A stretch of 57,104 nucleotides of DNA, taken from assembly GCA_024278455.1 (NCBI GenBank), contig JAJRTE010000005.1, positions 1-57,104 of the forward strand. Reading direction: 5' to 3'. This stretch comes from Myxococcota bacterium (lineage in GTDB: Bacteria; Myxococcota_A; UBA796; JAJRTE01). Position 1 is the first letter of the stretch. The number at the start of each line of letters is the position of its first letter. This document shows positions 39,386-48,322 of the stretch, in pieces. The position numbers and the translations under genes are program-made. Under the pieces are notes generated by a model, which was given only the letters and a program-made list of their open reading frames with translations, was not told the origin of the DNA and searched no databases.

Positions 39386-41251
39386 CTACACGCGGTACTT
39401 GGCCCGCAGCATGACGGCCAGTATGGAGATCGCGGCCGGGGTCACCCCCGGGATTCGCGCGGCCTGTCCGAGAGAAGCTGGTTGCACACGAGTCAGTTTC
39501 TCCCTGACTTCAGCGGACAGTCCCGGCACCTCTTGGTAGTCGATGTCTCGCGGGATGGTACGGGTCTCGAGCTTCCGGTCAAGGGCGATCCGTTTTGCCT
39601 GGCGCGCGATATAGCCTTGGTACTTGACTTCGATTTCGACCTGCTCGAGGCAGTCGGCGGGGAAAGACGCCAGTTCGGGGTCGATGGGCAGCAGGGCCTC
39701 CACGGACGCCACGGGTCGCCGCAGGAAGTCCGCGTAGGAGATGGTGTGTCGAACCGGGTCCAAGCCAATCCGCTGCAAGTAGGTGTCCAGTTCCGGCGAT
39801 GGTTGGAGCTTGCGCGTTCCAATCCGTGCTGCTGCGGCGGCAATTGCAGCCATTTTGCTCTCGAATCGGGCGAAAGCCGACCTGGTGACGAGTCCGATAT
39901 CCCGCCCTACTGGCATCAACCGCTGGTCGGCGTTGTCCTCGCGGAGGAGAAGTCGATACTCGGCTCGAGAGGTAAACATGCGATAGGGCTCTTCGGTCCC
40001 CTTGGTCACGAGGTCGTCGATGAGCACGCCGACATAGGCTTGTTCCCTCCCGAGTACGAGGGGATCCTGGTCTCTGAGAAGCCGAACGGCGTTGATTCCG
40101 GCAACCAGGCCTTGCGCGGCGGCTTCTTCGTATCCGGACGTCCCGTTGATCTGTCCGGCCAGGAAGAGCCCGCGAAGGCGCTTCGCTTCCAGGGAAGGCA
40201 GCAGTTGGGTCGGGAACACGAAGTCGTATTCGACAGCATAGCCGGGTCGAACGATCCTGGCCCGCTCGAGGCCTGGAATCGTGCGAACCATTCTTGTTTG
40301 AACATCCATGGGCAAGGACGTGGAAATGCCATTCGGGTATATTTCCGTACTCTTGATACCTTCGGGCTCGAGGAACACCTGGTGATGCGCCCTGTCGCTG
40401 AACTTGACCACCTTGTCTTCGATGGACGGGCAATAGCGCGGACCGACGCCCTCAATCTTCCCCCCGAGAAGGGGAGAGCGGTCCAGGTTGGCGCGAATGA
40501 TGTCGTGGGTGTGCTCATTGGTGTGGGTCACGAAGCAATCGATCTGCGGCAAGTCGTTCTGCACCGGGGTAAAGGAGAAACGCCCTCGAGGATCCTGGCC
40601 CTCCTGGACCTGGAGAACGCTGAAGTCGATGGTCCTGGCATCGAGTCGTGGGACAGTGCCGGTCTTCAGCCGCCCCAGTTCGAATCCGAGATGACGCAGG
40701 CACCCGGAGAGACCCTTGGATGGTGGTTCCGCCGCTCTGCCGCCGCCGAAGTCGTTGAGGCCAACATGGATTCTCCCTTCCAGAAAGGTGCCGGTCGCCA
40801 GAACGACGGTTCGTGCGGATACCGTTCTCCCCGTCCTGGTGTTGATACCGACGACCCGCCCGTCTTGGGCGACAAGGTCGACCACCTCGGACTGAAACAC
40901 ATCCAGGCGGTCCATCGACATGACAAGGCTTCTCATGTGCTCCTGGTACAAGAAGCGGTCGGCCTGGGCCCTGGAGGAACGCACGGCGTACCCCTTGGAG
41001 GCGTTCAGATAGCGGAATTGGATCCTGGTCGCGTCGATCGCTCTCGCCATTGCCCCACCCAACGCGTCAATTTCTCGCACGAGGTGACCCTTTCCAAGCC
41101 CACCAATCGCCGGGTTGCAGGGCATCAGCCCGATCGTATCGAGATTCATGACCACCATGAGCACGTCGGCCCCGAGCCGAGCAGCGGCAAGCGCCGCCTC
41201 GATACCCGCGTGACCTCCGCCAACGACCACGACATCATAGATTTCGCGCAT
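39386..41251 (-). CDS. mnmG: tRNA uridine-5-carboxymethylaminomethyl modification enzyme MnmG
   Basis: 621 residues from ATG 41251. FAD-binding [17 protein letters not shown] at the start, [21 protein letters not shown] (20-residue limit respected: [16 protein letters not shown]), [13 protein letters not shown] with its cysteine, and [17 protein letters not shown]. The C-terminal helical domain binds MnmE and tRNA. With MnmE it installs cmnm5 at wobble U34. Preceded by an untranslated stretch that contains parS. Confidence 0.95.
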   Translation of the reverse strand: MREIYDVVVVGGGHAGIEAALAAARLGADVLMVVMNLDTIGLMPCNPAIGGLGKGHLVREIDALGGAMARAIDATRIQFRYLNASKGYAVRSSRAQADRFLYQEHMRSLVMSMDRLDVFQSEVVDLVAQDGRVVGINTRTGRTVSARTVVLATGTFLEGRIHVGLNDFGGGRAAEPPSKGLSGCLRHLGFELGRLKTGTVPRLDARTIDFSVLQVQEGQDPRGRFSFTPVQNDLPQIDCFVTHTNEHTHDIIRANLDRSPLLGGKIEGVGPRYCPSIEDKVVKFSDRAHHQVFLEPEGIKSTEIYPNGISTSLPMDVQTRMVRTIPGLERARIVRPGYAVEYDFVFPTQLLPSLEAKRLRGLFLAGQINGTSGYEEAAAQGLVAGINAVRLLRDQDPLVLGREQAYVGVLIDDLVTKGTEEPYRMFTSRAEYRLLLREDNADQRLMPVGRDIGLVTRSAFARFESKMAAIAAAAARIGTRKLQPSPELDTYLQRIGLDPVRHTISYADFLRRPVASVEALLPIDPELASFPADCLEQVEIEVKYQGYIARQAKRIALDRKLETRTIPRDIDYQEVPGLSAEVREKLTRVQPASLGQAARIPGVTPAAISILAVMLRAKYRV

Positions 41252-41292
41252 CGCGTGCCGATCCCTGTCTCCGTGGCTTCCGCCACGTCGAA

Positions 41293-41308
41293 TGTTCCAC
41301 GTGGAACA
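41293..41308. other. parS centromere site
   Basis: TGTTCCACGTGGAACA, a perfect 16-bp palindrome identical to the parS form used by many proteobacteria (the Bacillus type differs at two positions). It lies 42 bp upstream of the mnmG start and ~2.2-4 kb from parA/parB. It is the only copy I see in the window. Confidence 0.92.
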
Positions 41309-41490
41309 CTCCGAGTCCAACATGTCGCGGTGCAGGGCACCCAATGGCAGCGCACCCCGCTCGCCAGGCATCCGAGACACCATCACGTCCGAACGCACCA
41401 AAACGATCCCTCTCCCGCCCCGGTAGTGCTTCAATATCGTACAAGTGCGGTGAGAGCTTGCCGGCAGACGGACGCCCGCGGGCGCCAGGC

Positions 41491-42858
41491 CTATTTCCCG
41501 ATACAGAAACTGGAAAACACCTTCTCCAACACATCTTCTCGCGCATCGCCACCGAGAATCCCGTCAAGCACCTTCGTCGCCTCGAAAAGATTGAATGCGA
41601 CCGCATCCAGGCTCAACCCGCTTCGCAGCGCTTGCAGCCCTTCGGCCAGTTCCCCCGCGACACTCTCGAGCAAATCACGTTGCCACTGCGCCATAAGCAT
41701 CACGCCTTCGCCGCCATCCCATTCCTCGACAAGCGCCGCCAACCTCCTTTTCAGGCCGTCCAGGCCTGTTCCGAGAAGCGCTGATACTCTGGGGTGCGCG
41801 CCATCTTCTGCCCACTCGCACTGCACACCCAAATCACACTTGTTCAAGACCACCAGGTACGCGCAGCCACTGGCGTCTAGTTCTGTACGTATGCCGGCGT
41901 CCTCGGCATCGAGTCTCGCGGAAGCGTCCACGACAAGAAGCGTGAGGTCCGCGGACTTTACGGCTTGCCAGGCGAGAGCAATCCCTTCCGCTTCGACACC
42001 CGCGGTGCCTCCCCGCACGCCTGCCATGTCGAGGAATCGCATGGTCATACCACCAAGCTCCAGCCTGGACTCCACGATGTCTCTGGTCGTGCCTGGTTCC
42101 GGGCTCACCAGTGCTCGACGACGTCCTGTCAGCGCATTGAGCAGGCTTGACTTGCCCACGTTCGGCCTTCCGAAGATGGCCACCCGCAACCCATCACGAA
42201 CTCGAGCGGCACAGGAGTAGCCTTCCACCAGGCGATGCGTTCGCGCCAACGCATCCTGCAGCCATTCCGAGACCCGGGCCATGTCCGCCACTTCGACTTC
42301 GTCTTCAGGAAAGTTGATTACGGCCTCGAGATGAGAAAGCGACCGCAGAATCAACTCGTGAATCGTCTCCAGCCGTTCGGAAAGTTCTCCCGCGAGCAAC
42401 TTCCGGGCTGCGAGAAGGGCTCTTTCCGAGTCTGCGTTGATCACCTGGGCGACAGCTTCTGCCTGAACGAGGTCCAACTTTCCATTGAAGAACGCGCGCT
42501 TGGTAAACTCGCCCGGGCCAGCAGCCCTCGCCCCGGCCCGTATCGCGGCATCCACGACGGCACTCAAGATTCGCGGATTTCCGTGACAATGAAGCTCTAC
42601 CACGTCCTCCCCCGTGTAGGAGTGCGGGGCACACATCCAGACCAACATCCCTGTGTCGATAGACACGCCATTGCCGTCGAGCACCTCGCCGACATGGAAC
42701 CGCCGGTCCTTGAGTCCTCTTCCCCCCCTCGAGGATTGTCGCGGCCGAAAGAGCCGGTCTACCACGTGGTCCAACTTCAGGCCACTCAATCGCACAATAC
42801 CGATAGCCCCCCTTCCCGGCGGGGTCGATATCGCCACAATGGCAGGGCTCTCATCCAT
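41491..42858 (-). CDS. mnmE: tRNA modification GTPase MnmE
   Basis: 455 residues from ATG 42858 (GGGAG 7 bases upstream). N-terminal tetrahydrofolate-binding domain ([18 protein letters not shown]), helical domain and an inserted G domain with [12 protein letters not shown] (G1), DMAGVR (DxxG) and LNKCDL (NKxD). Ends in FCIGK, the conserved C-terminal Cys motif that contacts the modified uridine site. Works with MnmG. 239 bp separate its stop from the mnmG start. Confidence 0.95.
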   Translation of the reverse strand: MDESPAIVAISTPPGRGAIGIVRLSGLKLDHVVDRLFRPRQSSRGGRGLKDRRFHVGEVLDGNGVSIDTGMLVWMCAPHSYTGEDVVELHCHGNPRILSAVVDAAIRAGARAAGPGEFTKRAFFNGKLDLVQAEAVAQVINADSERALLAARKLLAGELSERLETIHELILRSLSHLEAVINFPEDEVEVADMARVSEWLQDALARTHRLVEGYSCAARVRDGLRVAIFGRPNVGKSSLLNALTGRRRALVSPEPGTTRDIVESRLELGGMTMRFLDMAGVRGGTAGVEAEGIALAWQAVKSADLTLLVVDASARLDAEDAGIRTELDASGCAYLVVLNKCDLGVQCEWAEDGAHPRVSALLGTGLDGLKRRLAALVEEWDGGEGVMLMAQWQRDLLESVAGELAEGLQALRSGLSLDAVAFNLFEATKVLDGILGGDAREDVLEKVFSSFCIGK

Positions 42859-43153
42859 GGACGATCTCCCGTTCGGCTGCTTCGGAACACGAACTCTGCC
42901 GCTGTCTGCAGGTGCCTGCCGCTCCGTCGTGCATGGAAACGGACCCTTGAATCGCGCAACGTACGCGCCGTGTGTGGCGATGGAGGAGCAGAGGTGCCCA
43001 AACGCCGGGTACCTGGCCAGGACGACGGGGACACCATGACCGGCCCGCCGGAGGAGAAGAAGACGGCCCGCAGCCACGACCGTGCGTTGCGATGGACAGG
43101 CGCGGCCTGTTCCCGGATGGTTGGTCGAGAATCAAGGGCAACGTGGCTGCATG

Positions 43154-43798
43154 TCAGGAGTCGTCATCAGACCGGTGCCGGGGAAAAACCTGGACCCTCT
43201 TCATCTGTCCCCTCGTCCCGTTGCTTCTCGATCCCAGCTCCTGGTAGCGTGCCACCTCCAGGTGAACCAGTCGCCTGTCATAGGCGTTCATCGGCTTGAG
43301 GGTAACAACGCACCCTTCGCTGAGGACCTTTTCGCACACTTTCTGAGCGACGTATCTCACGCTCTGGTCATGCTTCTCGCGATAGTCCTCCAGGTCGACG
43401 ATCGCCCGCCTGCTGCTCCCCTGCTTGACCAATGCCTTGTTCACGAGATGCTGCATGGCGTCCAGAACTTCGCGCAGTCTACCAGCGATGGCGCCGGTAT
43501 CCTCGAGTTTCAGCGCGGCCCTGATGCCATCGCCATTCAACTGAACGTCGACATCATTCTGAAAGCTCATCAACTGCAGCAGCGACTTGAGCAAGTCTTC
43601 CACGAACGCGCAGTCATCCAGTTCGATCGCGGCTTGAGTCCAGGCTTCGATCTTCACCGTATCGGCGCCGAAGCGAAAATGCTCCGCGCAAAGACGGTAC
43701 TGAAGCGACTGTTTTGGTATCGCAAGTTCCTGGCACGCCTTTTCAATGGCCTCATTGAGTGTGTTGCCTTCGGACATGATCACTCGTTTCCCTTCCAT
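43154..43798 (-). CDS. jag: Jag/KhpB RNA-binding protein
   Basis: 214 residues from ATG 43798 (GGGG upstream; ATG 43777 is an alternative). N-terminal Jag domain (EGNTLNEAIEKACQELAI), a KH-like middle, and a C-terminal R3H motif (NAYDRRLVHLEVAR) preceded by LSEGCVVTLKPM. KhpB pairs with KhpA to bind RNAs that control cell division and envelope growth; khpA is encoded at 47202. Conserved partner of yidC in origin-proximal blocks. Confidence 0.88.
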   Translation of the reverse strand: MEGKRVIMSEGNTLNEAIEKACQELAIPKQSLQYRLCAEHFRFGADTVKIEAWTQAAIELDDCAFVEDLLKSLLQLMSFQNDVDVQLNGDGIRAALKLEDTGAIAGRLREVLDAMQHLVNKALVKQGSSRRAIVDLEDYREKHDQSVRYVAQKVCEKVLSEGCVVTLKPMNAYDRRLVHLEVARYQELGSRSNGTRGQMKRVQVFPRHRSDDDS

Positions 43799-43904
43799 GA
43801 CGATTCCCCGTGATGCGGCTGTTTCGACCATTGGCCATTCGCGCTGACTCTCTCGATTCGGCCCGCGGAGCACCATGATATTGCCCTGGGCGGCCCTCGT
43901 GGCC

Positions 43905-45638
43905 CTACGTGGCAGACCCAGCGGCGGTGCGTCGCGTGATATAGGCCTGCTGAATGATCGTCAAGACGGTGTTCACCAGTATGTAAACGACCAGGCCCGA
44001 CGGCAGTGAGAACATGATGAACGCAAAGACAAGTGGCAGGAATTGCATCATCTTCGCCTGCGTGGGGTCCATGCCGGGAGCCGGCGGGGTCATGCGTTGC
44101 TGGACGAACATCAGGATTCCGAGCACCAGCGGTGAGATGCCAAAGGGATCCCGTTCCGAAAGGTCCGGAAGATACAAGAAAGGCGTGTGGTACAACTCGA
44201 TGGAGTTCTGAAGTACGCGATAGAGAGCGAACCAGATTGGCATCTGGAGCAGGAGCGGCAGACACCCCCCCAGGGGGTTGATCTTCTTCTCCTGCATGAA
44301 CTTCATCATTTCCTGATTCAGCTTTTCCTTGTCGTCCTTGTACCTCTCGCGAAGCTCCGCCATTTGAGGCTGAAACTCCTTCATCCTGGCAGCGCTCTGC
44401 ATCTGTTTGACCATCAAAGGGTAGAACAACGTCTTGATGATGATCGTGAGCAGGATTATCGCGACGCCATAGCTACCCACGAGCTTGTAGAGCCACTTCA
44501 GCAGCGCCAGGATCGGCTCGGCGAAAACACCGAACATTCCGAAGTCGAGAGACTTCTCGAGTGCCCGGTCGTAGCTCTTGAGCACCTCGGCTCGCTTGGG
44601 TCCCAGAAAGAAACGGTACTCCAGCCGTGCCGATTCCCCTGGCTCGAGGACGGACTTCTCCATTTGCGAGGAGACGAGCAACGGCACCCTTTCGCCGGCG
44701 ACATCGTCCGCATCCGGTTTGGAAGCGACAGGCTGCCCCGCCGCGAGTGTGACCGCGGCCCTGGACCCCAATTCGGGCAGAACGGCTCTCAAGAAGTACT
44801 TGTCATCGATTCCCGCCCATTCGAGCCTCCCCGTGATTGTCAGCCGCTGTTCCCGCACATCATCAACATCCACACGCTCGGCCTCCCCATCCACCAGGTA
44901 CATTGGGGCGGAAGTTGGGGCGAACGTCCTGCGCTTCTTTGCGGGCACCCACCCCCGGACGCCGAGTGTCGGCCGGAGAGAAGCCGGTTCGGACCCCCCG
45001 TTCGTCACAACGATCACCAGGTGAAGCAGGTACGGGTCCTCACCGAGCAGGTACTGTTTGGAAAACGACAACTGTCCTTCTCGACAAAGGAATTCAACTC
45101 CACTGTCGTCTTGCCTGCCGAGCCTGCACCGCCGTTCTTTCTCGTCTGGTGACACACCGCCGTTCAGTCGAAACGGCGTCGCGTTCACGTATGGCCCGGC
45201 GAGCAGGTCCATCGGCGTGTCATAAGGGTGCAAGACGGGCTCGGATGCCAGGATATTCCTCACCACGTCCAGAGGCCCTTCACCCGGACGGTACTCCGTG
45301 TAGTCCTTGAGCCGCCAACTCCGAATGCCGCCCCCCTCATTAGTAAAGACCGCGGTGAAGTCGGCCCTCTCTACGACGGCTTCCTGAGCCGGGATGTCTT
45401 CATCGATAGGGCTGAGACTATCAGTTCTGGGTCCAGCGGCCGGGGTCGGGTTTTCCACCGCTGTCTCGACATCCCGTCCGGAGACCGAATCCGCCGAAGA
45501 ACCGCCGTCAACGACAGGAGTGCCCGCGCCGGGAACAGGCTCTTGCGGCGACACTTCTGGCTGGGGTATGAACCAGGTCTGCCACACCATCAGCACGACC
45601 AACGACAAAACGACGGCCAGCAGGGTCCGTTTCTCCAT
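43905..45638 (-). CDS. yidC: Membrane protein insertase YidC
   Basis: 577 residues. First membrane helix MEKRTLLAVVLSLVVLMVW, a large periplasmic P1 beta domain (~60-340), then the core of five helices (GVAIILLTIIIKTLFYPLMVKQ, INPLGGCLPLLLQMPIWFALYRVL shortened in citation) with the conserved arginine in the first core helix region. Inserts Fo subunits and other membrane proteins, alone or with SecYEG. Typical Gram-negative length. Confidence 0.95.
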   Translation of the reverse strand: MEKRTLLAVVLSLVVLMVWQTWFIPQPEVSPQEPVPGAGTPVVDGGSSADSVSGRDVETAVENPTPAAGPRTDSLSPIDEDIPAQEAVVERADFTAVFTNEGGGIRSWRLKDYTEYRPGEGPLDVVRNILASEPVLHPYDTPMDLLAGPYVNATPFRLNGGVSPDEKERRCRLGRQDDSGVEFLCREGQLSFSKQYLLGEDPYLLHLVIVVTNGGSEPASLRPTLGVRGWVPAKKRRTFAPTSAPMYLVDGEAERVDVDDVREQRLTITGRLEWAGIDDKYFLRAVLPELGSRAAVTLAAGQPVASKPDADDVAGERVPLLVSSQMEKSVLEPGESARLEYRFFLGPKRAEVLKSYDRALEKSLDFGMFGVFAEPILALLKWLYKLVGSYGVAIILLTIIIKTLFYPLMVKQMQSAARMKEFQPQMAELRERYKDDKEKLNQEMMKFMQEKKINPLGGCLPLLLQMPIWFALYRVLQNSIELYHTPFLYLPDLSERDPFGISPLVLGILMFVQQRMTPPAPGMDPTQAKMMQFLPLVFAFIMFSLPSGLVVYILVNTVLTIIQQAYITRRTAAGSAT

Positions 45639-45662
45639 CGGGCAAACTCTCCACTGGAGATT

Positions 45663-45923
45663 TCAGTCGGTTCGACCTCTCGGCGGGGGGACAGGGTCAA
45701 TCCCTCCAGCATTCCATGGGTGGCATCGGACCACGCGCTTGATACCAAGCCAACTACCTGACAGGACGCCGTGAATGCGAATACTGTCCACCGCGTATTG
45801 CGAGCAGGTGGGTTGAAAACGGCAAGCTGGAGGCAGAAGCGGCGAGACAACGTGCTGATAGAGGCGAATCACGGCGATCACCGCACGCTTCGCCATCTGA
45901 CCAACTCTGTATGCGCCATGCAT
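45663..45923 (-). CDS. yidD: Membrane protein insertion efficiency factor YidD
   Basis: 86 residues from ATG 45923, which overlaps the rnpA TGA by one base (TGATG). IRLYQHVVSPLLPPACRFQPTCSQYA and IKRVVRCHPWNAGGIDPVP (cited in parts) are diagnostic. ATG 45896 gives the more usual 77-residue length and is also possible. Peripheral inner-membrane protein that helps YidC-dependent insertion. Confidence 0.92.
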   Translation of the reverse strand: MHGAYRVGQMAKRAVIAVIRLYQHVVSPLLPPACRFQPTCSQYAVDSIRIHGVLSGSWLGIKRVVRCHPWNAGGIDPVPPPRGRTD

Positions 45924-46354
45924 CAATGAACACTTCCTGGCGGGCCAGCGTGGTTTGGGGACCCAGTTCGCCGGCGAGACCTGCGTCGCCGAGTGCTGCT
46001 TGACGGCCGGCCCTGCCGTCCCAACACATCGAACGCGTTGCCCAATTGCCGGGCCAAGACCTGATACTCAGCCTTGGCGGCGCCAGGATGGGCTATCACG
46101 ACGACGTCCCACGCACCCTTCCTCAGGGTACCGTTCCTCCGCACTATCTCTCTCAACCTTCTCTTCACCCGGTTGCGTGTCACCGCGTTTCCGACCTTCC
46201 GGCTCACCGTCAGCCCGACCCGTGTCCGTCCCTCCCTCGGCCGGCATGCAATCACCGTCACGTCGGAATGCGCGATCCGTCTCCCGAATCTCAACACGCG
46301 CCTGAAATCGGCACTCCTGAGAAGCCGGTCCCTCTTCGTGAAGGTCTCCTTCAT
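45923..46354 (-). CDS. rnpA: Ribonuclease P protein component
   Basis: 143 residues from ATG 46354. KRDRLLRSADFRRVLRFGRR at the N-terminus and the RNR motif VTRNRVKRRLREIVRR bind the RNase P RNA and pre-tRNA. The last ~35 residues are an extra basic, disordered tail (RRRRSRRRTG) beyond the usual ~115-residue protein. 13 bp downstream of rpmH. Confidence 0.93.
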   Translation of the reverse strand: MKETFTKRDRLLRSADFRRVLRFGRRIAHSDVTVIACRPREGRTRVGLTVSRKVGNAVTRNRVKRRLREIVRRNGTLRKGAWDVVVIAHPGAAKAEYQVLARQLGNAFDVLGRQGRPSSSTRRRRSRRRTGSPNHAGPPGSVH

Positions 46355-46367
46355 CGCAACCACGGGA

Positions 46368-46523
46368 CTAATGCCGCTTGGTCGTCACGAAAACGGCCAG
46401 CCGCTTCCTCCCCTTCTGCCGCCGCCTGTTCAACACTTTCCTGCCGTTGCGCGTACTCATCCGGGCGCGAAATCCATGGGTCCGAAGCCGTTTCACCCGG
46501 CTCGGTTGATACGTTCTTTTCAT
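46368..46523 (-). CDS. rpmH: 50S ribosomal protein bL34
   Basis: 51 residues: [18 protein letters not shown] and [20 protein letters not shown] are the bL34 signature. First gene of the rpmH-rnpA-yidD-yidC-jag run, expressed from the promoter at 46646-46675 with a ~115-nt leader. Confidence 0.97.
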   Translation of the reverse strand: MKRTYQPSRVKRLRTHGFRARMSTRNGRKVLNRRRQKGRKRLAVFVTTKRH

Positions 46524-46645
46524 AGCTGACCTACTCCCCCTAACACCACCCGCCGGGCACTGGGCCGCACCGCACGGCCCGTCCTGGGAGCGCCAGGCGC
46601 CACCCCCACACACCCGCCCGGGGAATGACACCAGGAAAACCCGTC

Positions 46646-46675
46646 TCTATAACCACAGATACCTCGACTTGTCAA
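46646..46675 (-). promoter_or_regulatory. Promoter of the rpmH operon
   Basis: On the minus strand a perfect TTGACA (46670-46675), 18-bp spacer and TATAGA (46646-46651), ~120 bp before rpmH. Confidence 0.65.
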
Positions 46676-46773
46676 GCAACTTCCTTGGAATCACGCGCGG
46701 GACGGGTGGTGGCCGGCATGAAGTACCGAGCCATATCGGTCTGAAGGCACGAGACAGTCACGAATACACCGAA

Positions 46774-46808
46774 GCGAGGGCCCCCGTTCCGTGAACGCGG
46801 ACCCTCGC
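46774..46808 (-). terminator. Hairpin downstream of tRNA-Leu
   Basis: An extended stem: GCGAGGG (46808-46802 read in reverse) pairs with CCCTCGC, and an inner CGTTC/GAACG stem closes on ACG. It lies 9 bases past the CCA end of tRNA-Leu. The T tract is poor, so it may be a terminator or a processing stem. Confidence 0.5.
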
Positions 46809-46816
46809 CCCTCACC

Positions 46817-46904
46817 TGGTGCCGGAGGCGAGAATCGAACTCGCACATCCCTAAAGGATACTGGATTTTGAGTCCAGCGCGTCTACCAGTTCCACCACTC
46901 CGGC
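46817..46904 (-). tRNA. tRNA-Leu(CAA)
   Basis: A cloverleaf with 7-bp acceptor stem GCCGGAG/CTCCGGC, D-loop TGGTAGACGC, anticodon stem CTGGA/TCCAG with loop CTCAAAA (anticodon CAA, reading UUG), a long variable arm typical of tRNA-Leu, and T-arm GTTCGATTC. Discriminator A and the 3' CCA are encoded. The gene has its own strong promoter just upstream. Confidence 0.95.
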
Positions 46905-46916
46905 CCAGACTGCCCC

Positions 46917-46945
46917 ATCGTAGTGCTCCCGGGCCGTTTTGTCAA
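46917..46945 (-). promoter_or_regulatory. Promoter of tRNA-Leu
   Basis: TTGACA (46940-46945), a 17-bp spacer and TACGAT (46917-46922) on the minus strand place the transcription start a few bases before the tRNA 5' end. Confidence 0.75.
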
Positions 46946-47201
46946 GCCAAACACGCCCAGGTGTCCGACTTCCGGACACCTGTTCGCCTTCCGGACATGG
47001 AGCGAGCCCGGTCCCCGGTGGATCGCACCGCAATACCCCGCTTTCCCGATTTCCGCGAATTCGCACACAAGTTGCACTCGTACCCATCGCATGGTGGCCG
47101 TTTCTGAACAATGAGGGCGACCTGGATCGCGTTCCAGGGGTCGTCCCGACGTCGGCCGCCCGAGTCCCTCACGCCACGTCAAGCAGGGAGGAAACCCGAG
47201 T

Positions 47202-47558
47202 ATGTACCAGGAAAGCACGCGGACTACCGAAGCACGAAACCGGCCAGAATGCTCCAACCAGCACGGCCCAGACCGTTCATGCCGGCTCGCCGGCCACCGC
47301 CACGATCCGGCCCAGGTGGTCAAATCCATCGTCTGCGGGATCGTCGATCTTCCCGCCATGGTGCGGGTCGAAGAACTCGCCGGCACCCAGACAGTCCTCC
47401 TCCAGGTGAGCGTTGCCCAATCCGACATGGCCAAGGTCATCGGGAGGGGGGGCCGAACCGCTCGCGCCATCAGGGAACTCCTGGTGCCGTTCGGCGGAAA
47501 ACACCATCGTAGATACCGCCTGACCTTGTCGGAACGGCGCGAGAGCGCCCTGTTTTAA
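47202..47558 (+). CDS. khpA: KH-domain RNA-binding protein KhpA
   Basis: 118 residues if ATG 47202 is used (GGAGG ~10 bases upstream). Residues ~38-110 are a KhpA-type KH domain: VVKSIVCGIVDLPAMVRV, then DMAKVIGRGGRTARAIREL with the GxxG loop, and YRLTLSE. The first ~37 residues have no counterpart in KhpA proteins (normally ~75-80 residues), so a GTG at 47316 may be the real start. KhpA dimerises with KhpB/Jag, encoded at 43154. Convergent with the amidotransferase gene. It usually sits by rpsP and ffh, so the location here is atypical. Confidence 0.8.
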   Translation: MYQESTRTTEARNRPECSNQHGPDRSCRLAGHRHDPAQVVKSIVCGIVDLPAMVRVEELAGTQTVLLQVSVAQSDMAKVIGRGGRTARAIRELLVPFGGKHHRRYRLTLSERRESALF

Positions 47559-47582
47559 TACATCTTCTGTTCAAAACAGGGC
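47547..47582. terminator. 10-bp inverted repeat between convergent khpA and amidotransferase genes
   Basis: GCCCTGTTTT (47547-47556) and AAAACAGGGC (47573-47582) are perfect complements around a 16-base loop, covering the last codons of both genes. A symmetrical stem between convergent genes suggests a bidirectional terminator, though the T/A tracts lie inside the stem rather than after it. Confidence 0.5.
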
Positions 47583-48314
47583 AAGCTCCATGAAACGCCA
47601 CAGAATCCGCTCACCCACGACGCCGGTGTCCCCCCCGTTCTCCCCCGTCCTTGACACCCCAGACATGTCTCCGACGCGAATGCTCCTATCGGCATTCGCA
47701 CCACCTGCTTGCAACACGGCGTCCATCTCGAGTTCGCCCATCTCCGGATGAAACTGCAGGGTCCACACCTTTTCACCTATACGGAACCCATGAAACGCAT
47801 CGACAGGGCTCTTCAACAAGATATCGACCCCCGCGGGCGGCTCGAGCACAACGTCTGCATGCGTCTCGTGAACGACGAATCGGCGAGGGATGTGCGTGAA
47901 GAGCGGGTCGCGCGTTCCTCTGTTCGTCAACTCGACCACGGAAGGTCCCATGGACACGCCGTGCGGATTCCGGGCGACACGCGCACCGAGGATTCGGGCG
48001 ATGAGCTGGTGCCCGAAGCACACGCCAAGCATGGGCTTCCCCTTGACCATCATTTGTTCGAGGTACCTGGCGGCCGGTTCGAGCCACCCGAGCGGCTCGT
48101 ATACCGCATGCCTCGACCCCGTGATGATCACGCAGTCCTCTGTGCCAGGGACAGGAGAACGGCGTTCGGCATCGTGCACCACGATGTCCATTTCGGAGCG
48201 GCGCGGCCATGCGCCGAGACTCCTGGCGAACCACTGGTCGTAGTCCCCGCACCGGCCGATCACGTCGGGGTGCGCCGACCCCATCTTCAGTACCAGAAGG
48301 CGTCGTTTGCTCAT
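47571..48314 (-). CDS. Class I glutamine amidotransferase-like protein
   Basis: 247 residues from ATG 48314. GATase1 fold: nucleophile Cys in LGVCFGHQLIARILG, and the His-Glu pair in LQFHPEMGELE. IITGSRHAVYEP forms the oxyanion-strand region. Stand-alone, like the GMP-synthase-related amidotransferases (YfeJ/GuaA-like); such proteins release ammonia from glutamine or hydrolyse gamma-glutamyl compounds. The specific partner is unknown. Starts 8 bp after the upstream nuclease stop, so the two are probably co-transcribed. Confidence 0.8.
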   Translation of the reverse strand: MSKRRLLVLKMGSAHPDVIGRCGDYDQWFARSLGAWPRRSEMDIVVHDAERRSPVPGTEDCVIITGSRHAVYEPLGWLEPAARYLEQMMVKGKPMLGVCFGHQLIARILGARVARNPHGVSMGPSVVELTNRGTRDPLFTHIPRRFVVHETHADVVLEPPAGVDILLKSPVDAFHGFRIGEKVWTLQFHPEMGELEMDAVLQAGGANADRSIRVGDMSGVSRTGENGGDTGVVGERILWRFMELALF

Positions 48315-48322
48315 GTCACCGG

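Noticed and set aside
39185..42220. A 1011-codon open frame on the plus strand antisense to mnmG and parts of mnmE
   Set aside because: It is the mirror of mnmG, whose reading frame is unmistakable. High GC at third positions keeps the complementary frame open. The same applies to long antisense frames over bcsC, bcsA, atpD and the Hsp70-PilZ gene.
46646..46675. DnaA box cluster and oriC between tRNA-Leu and rpmH
   Set aside because: The closest sequence (ATAACCACA) differs from the TTATNCACA consensus at two positions and is single. No AT-rich unwinding element is present.
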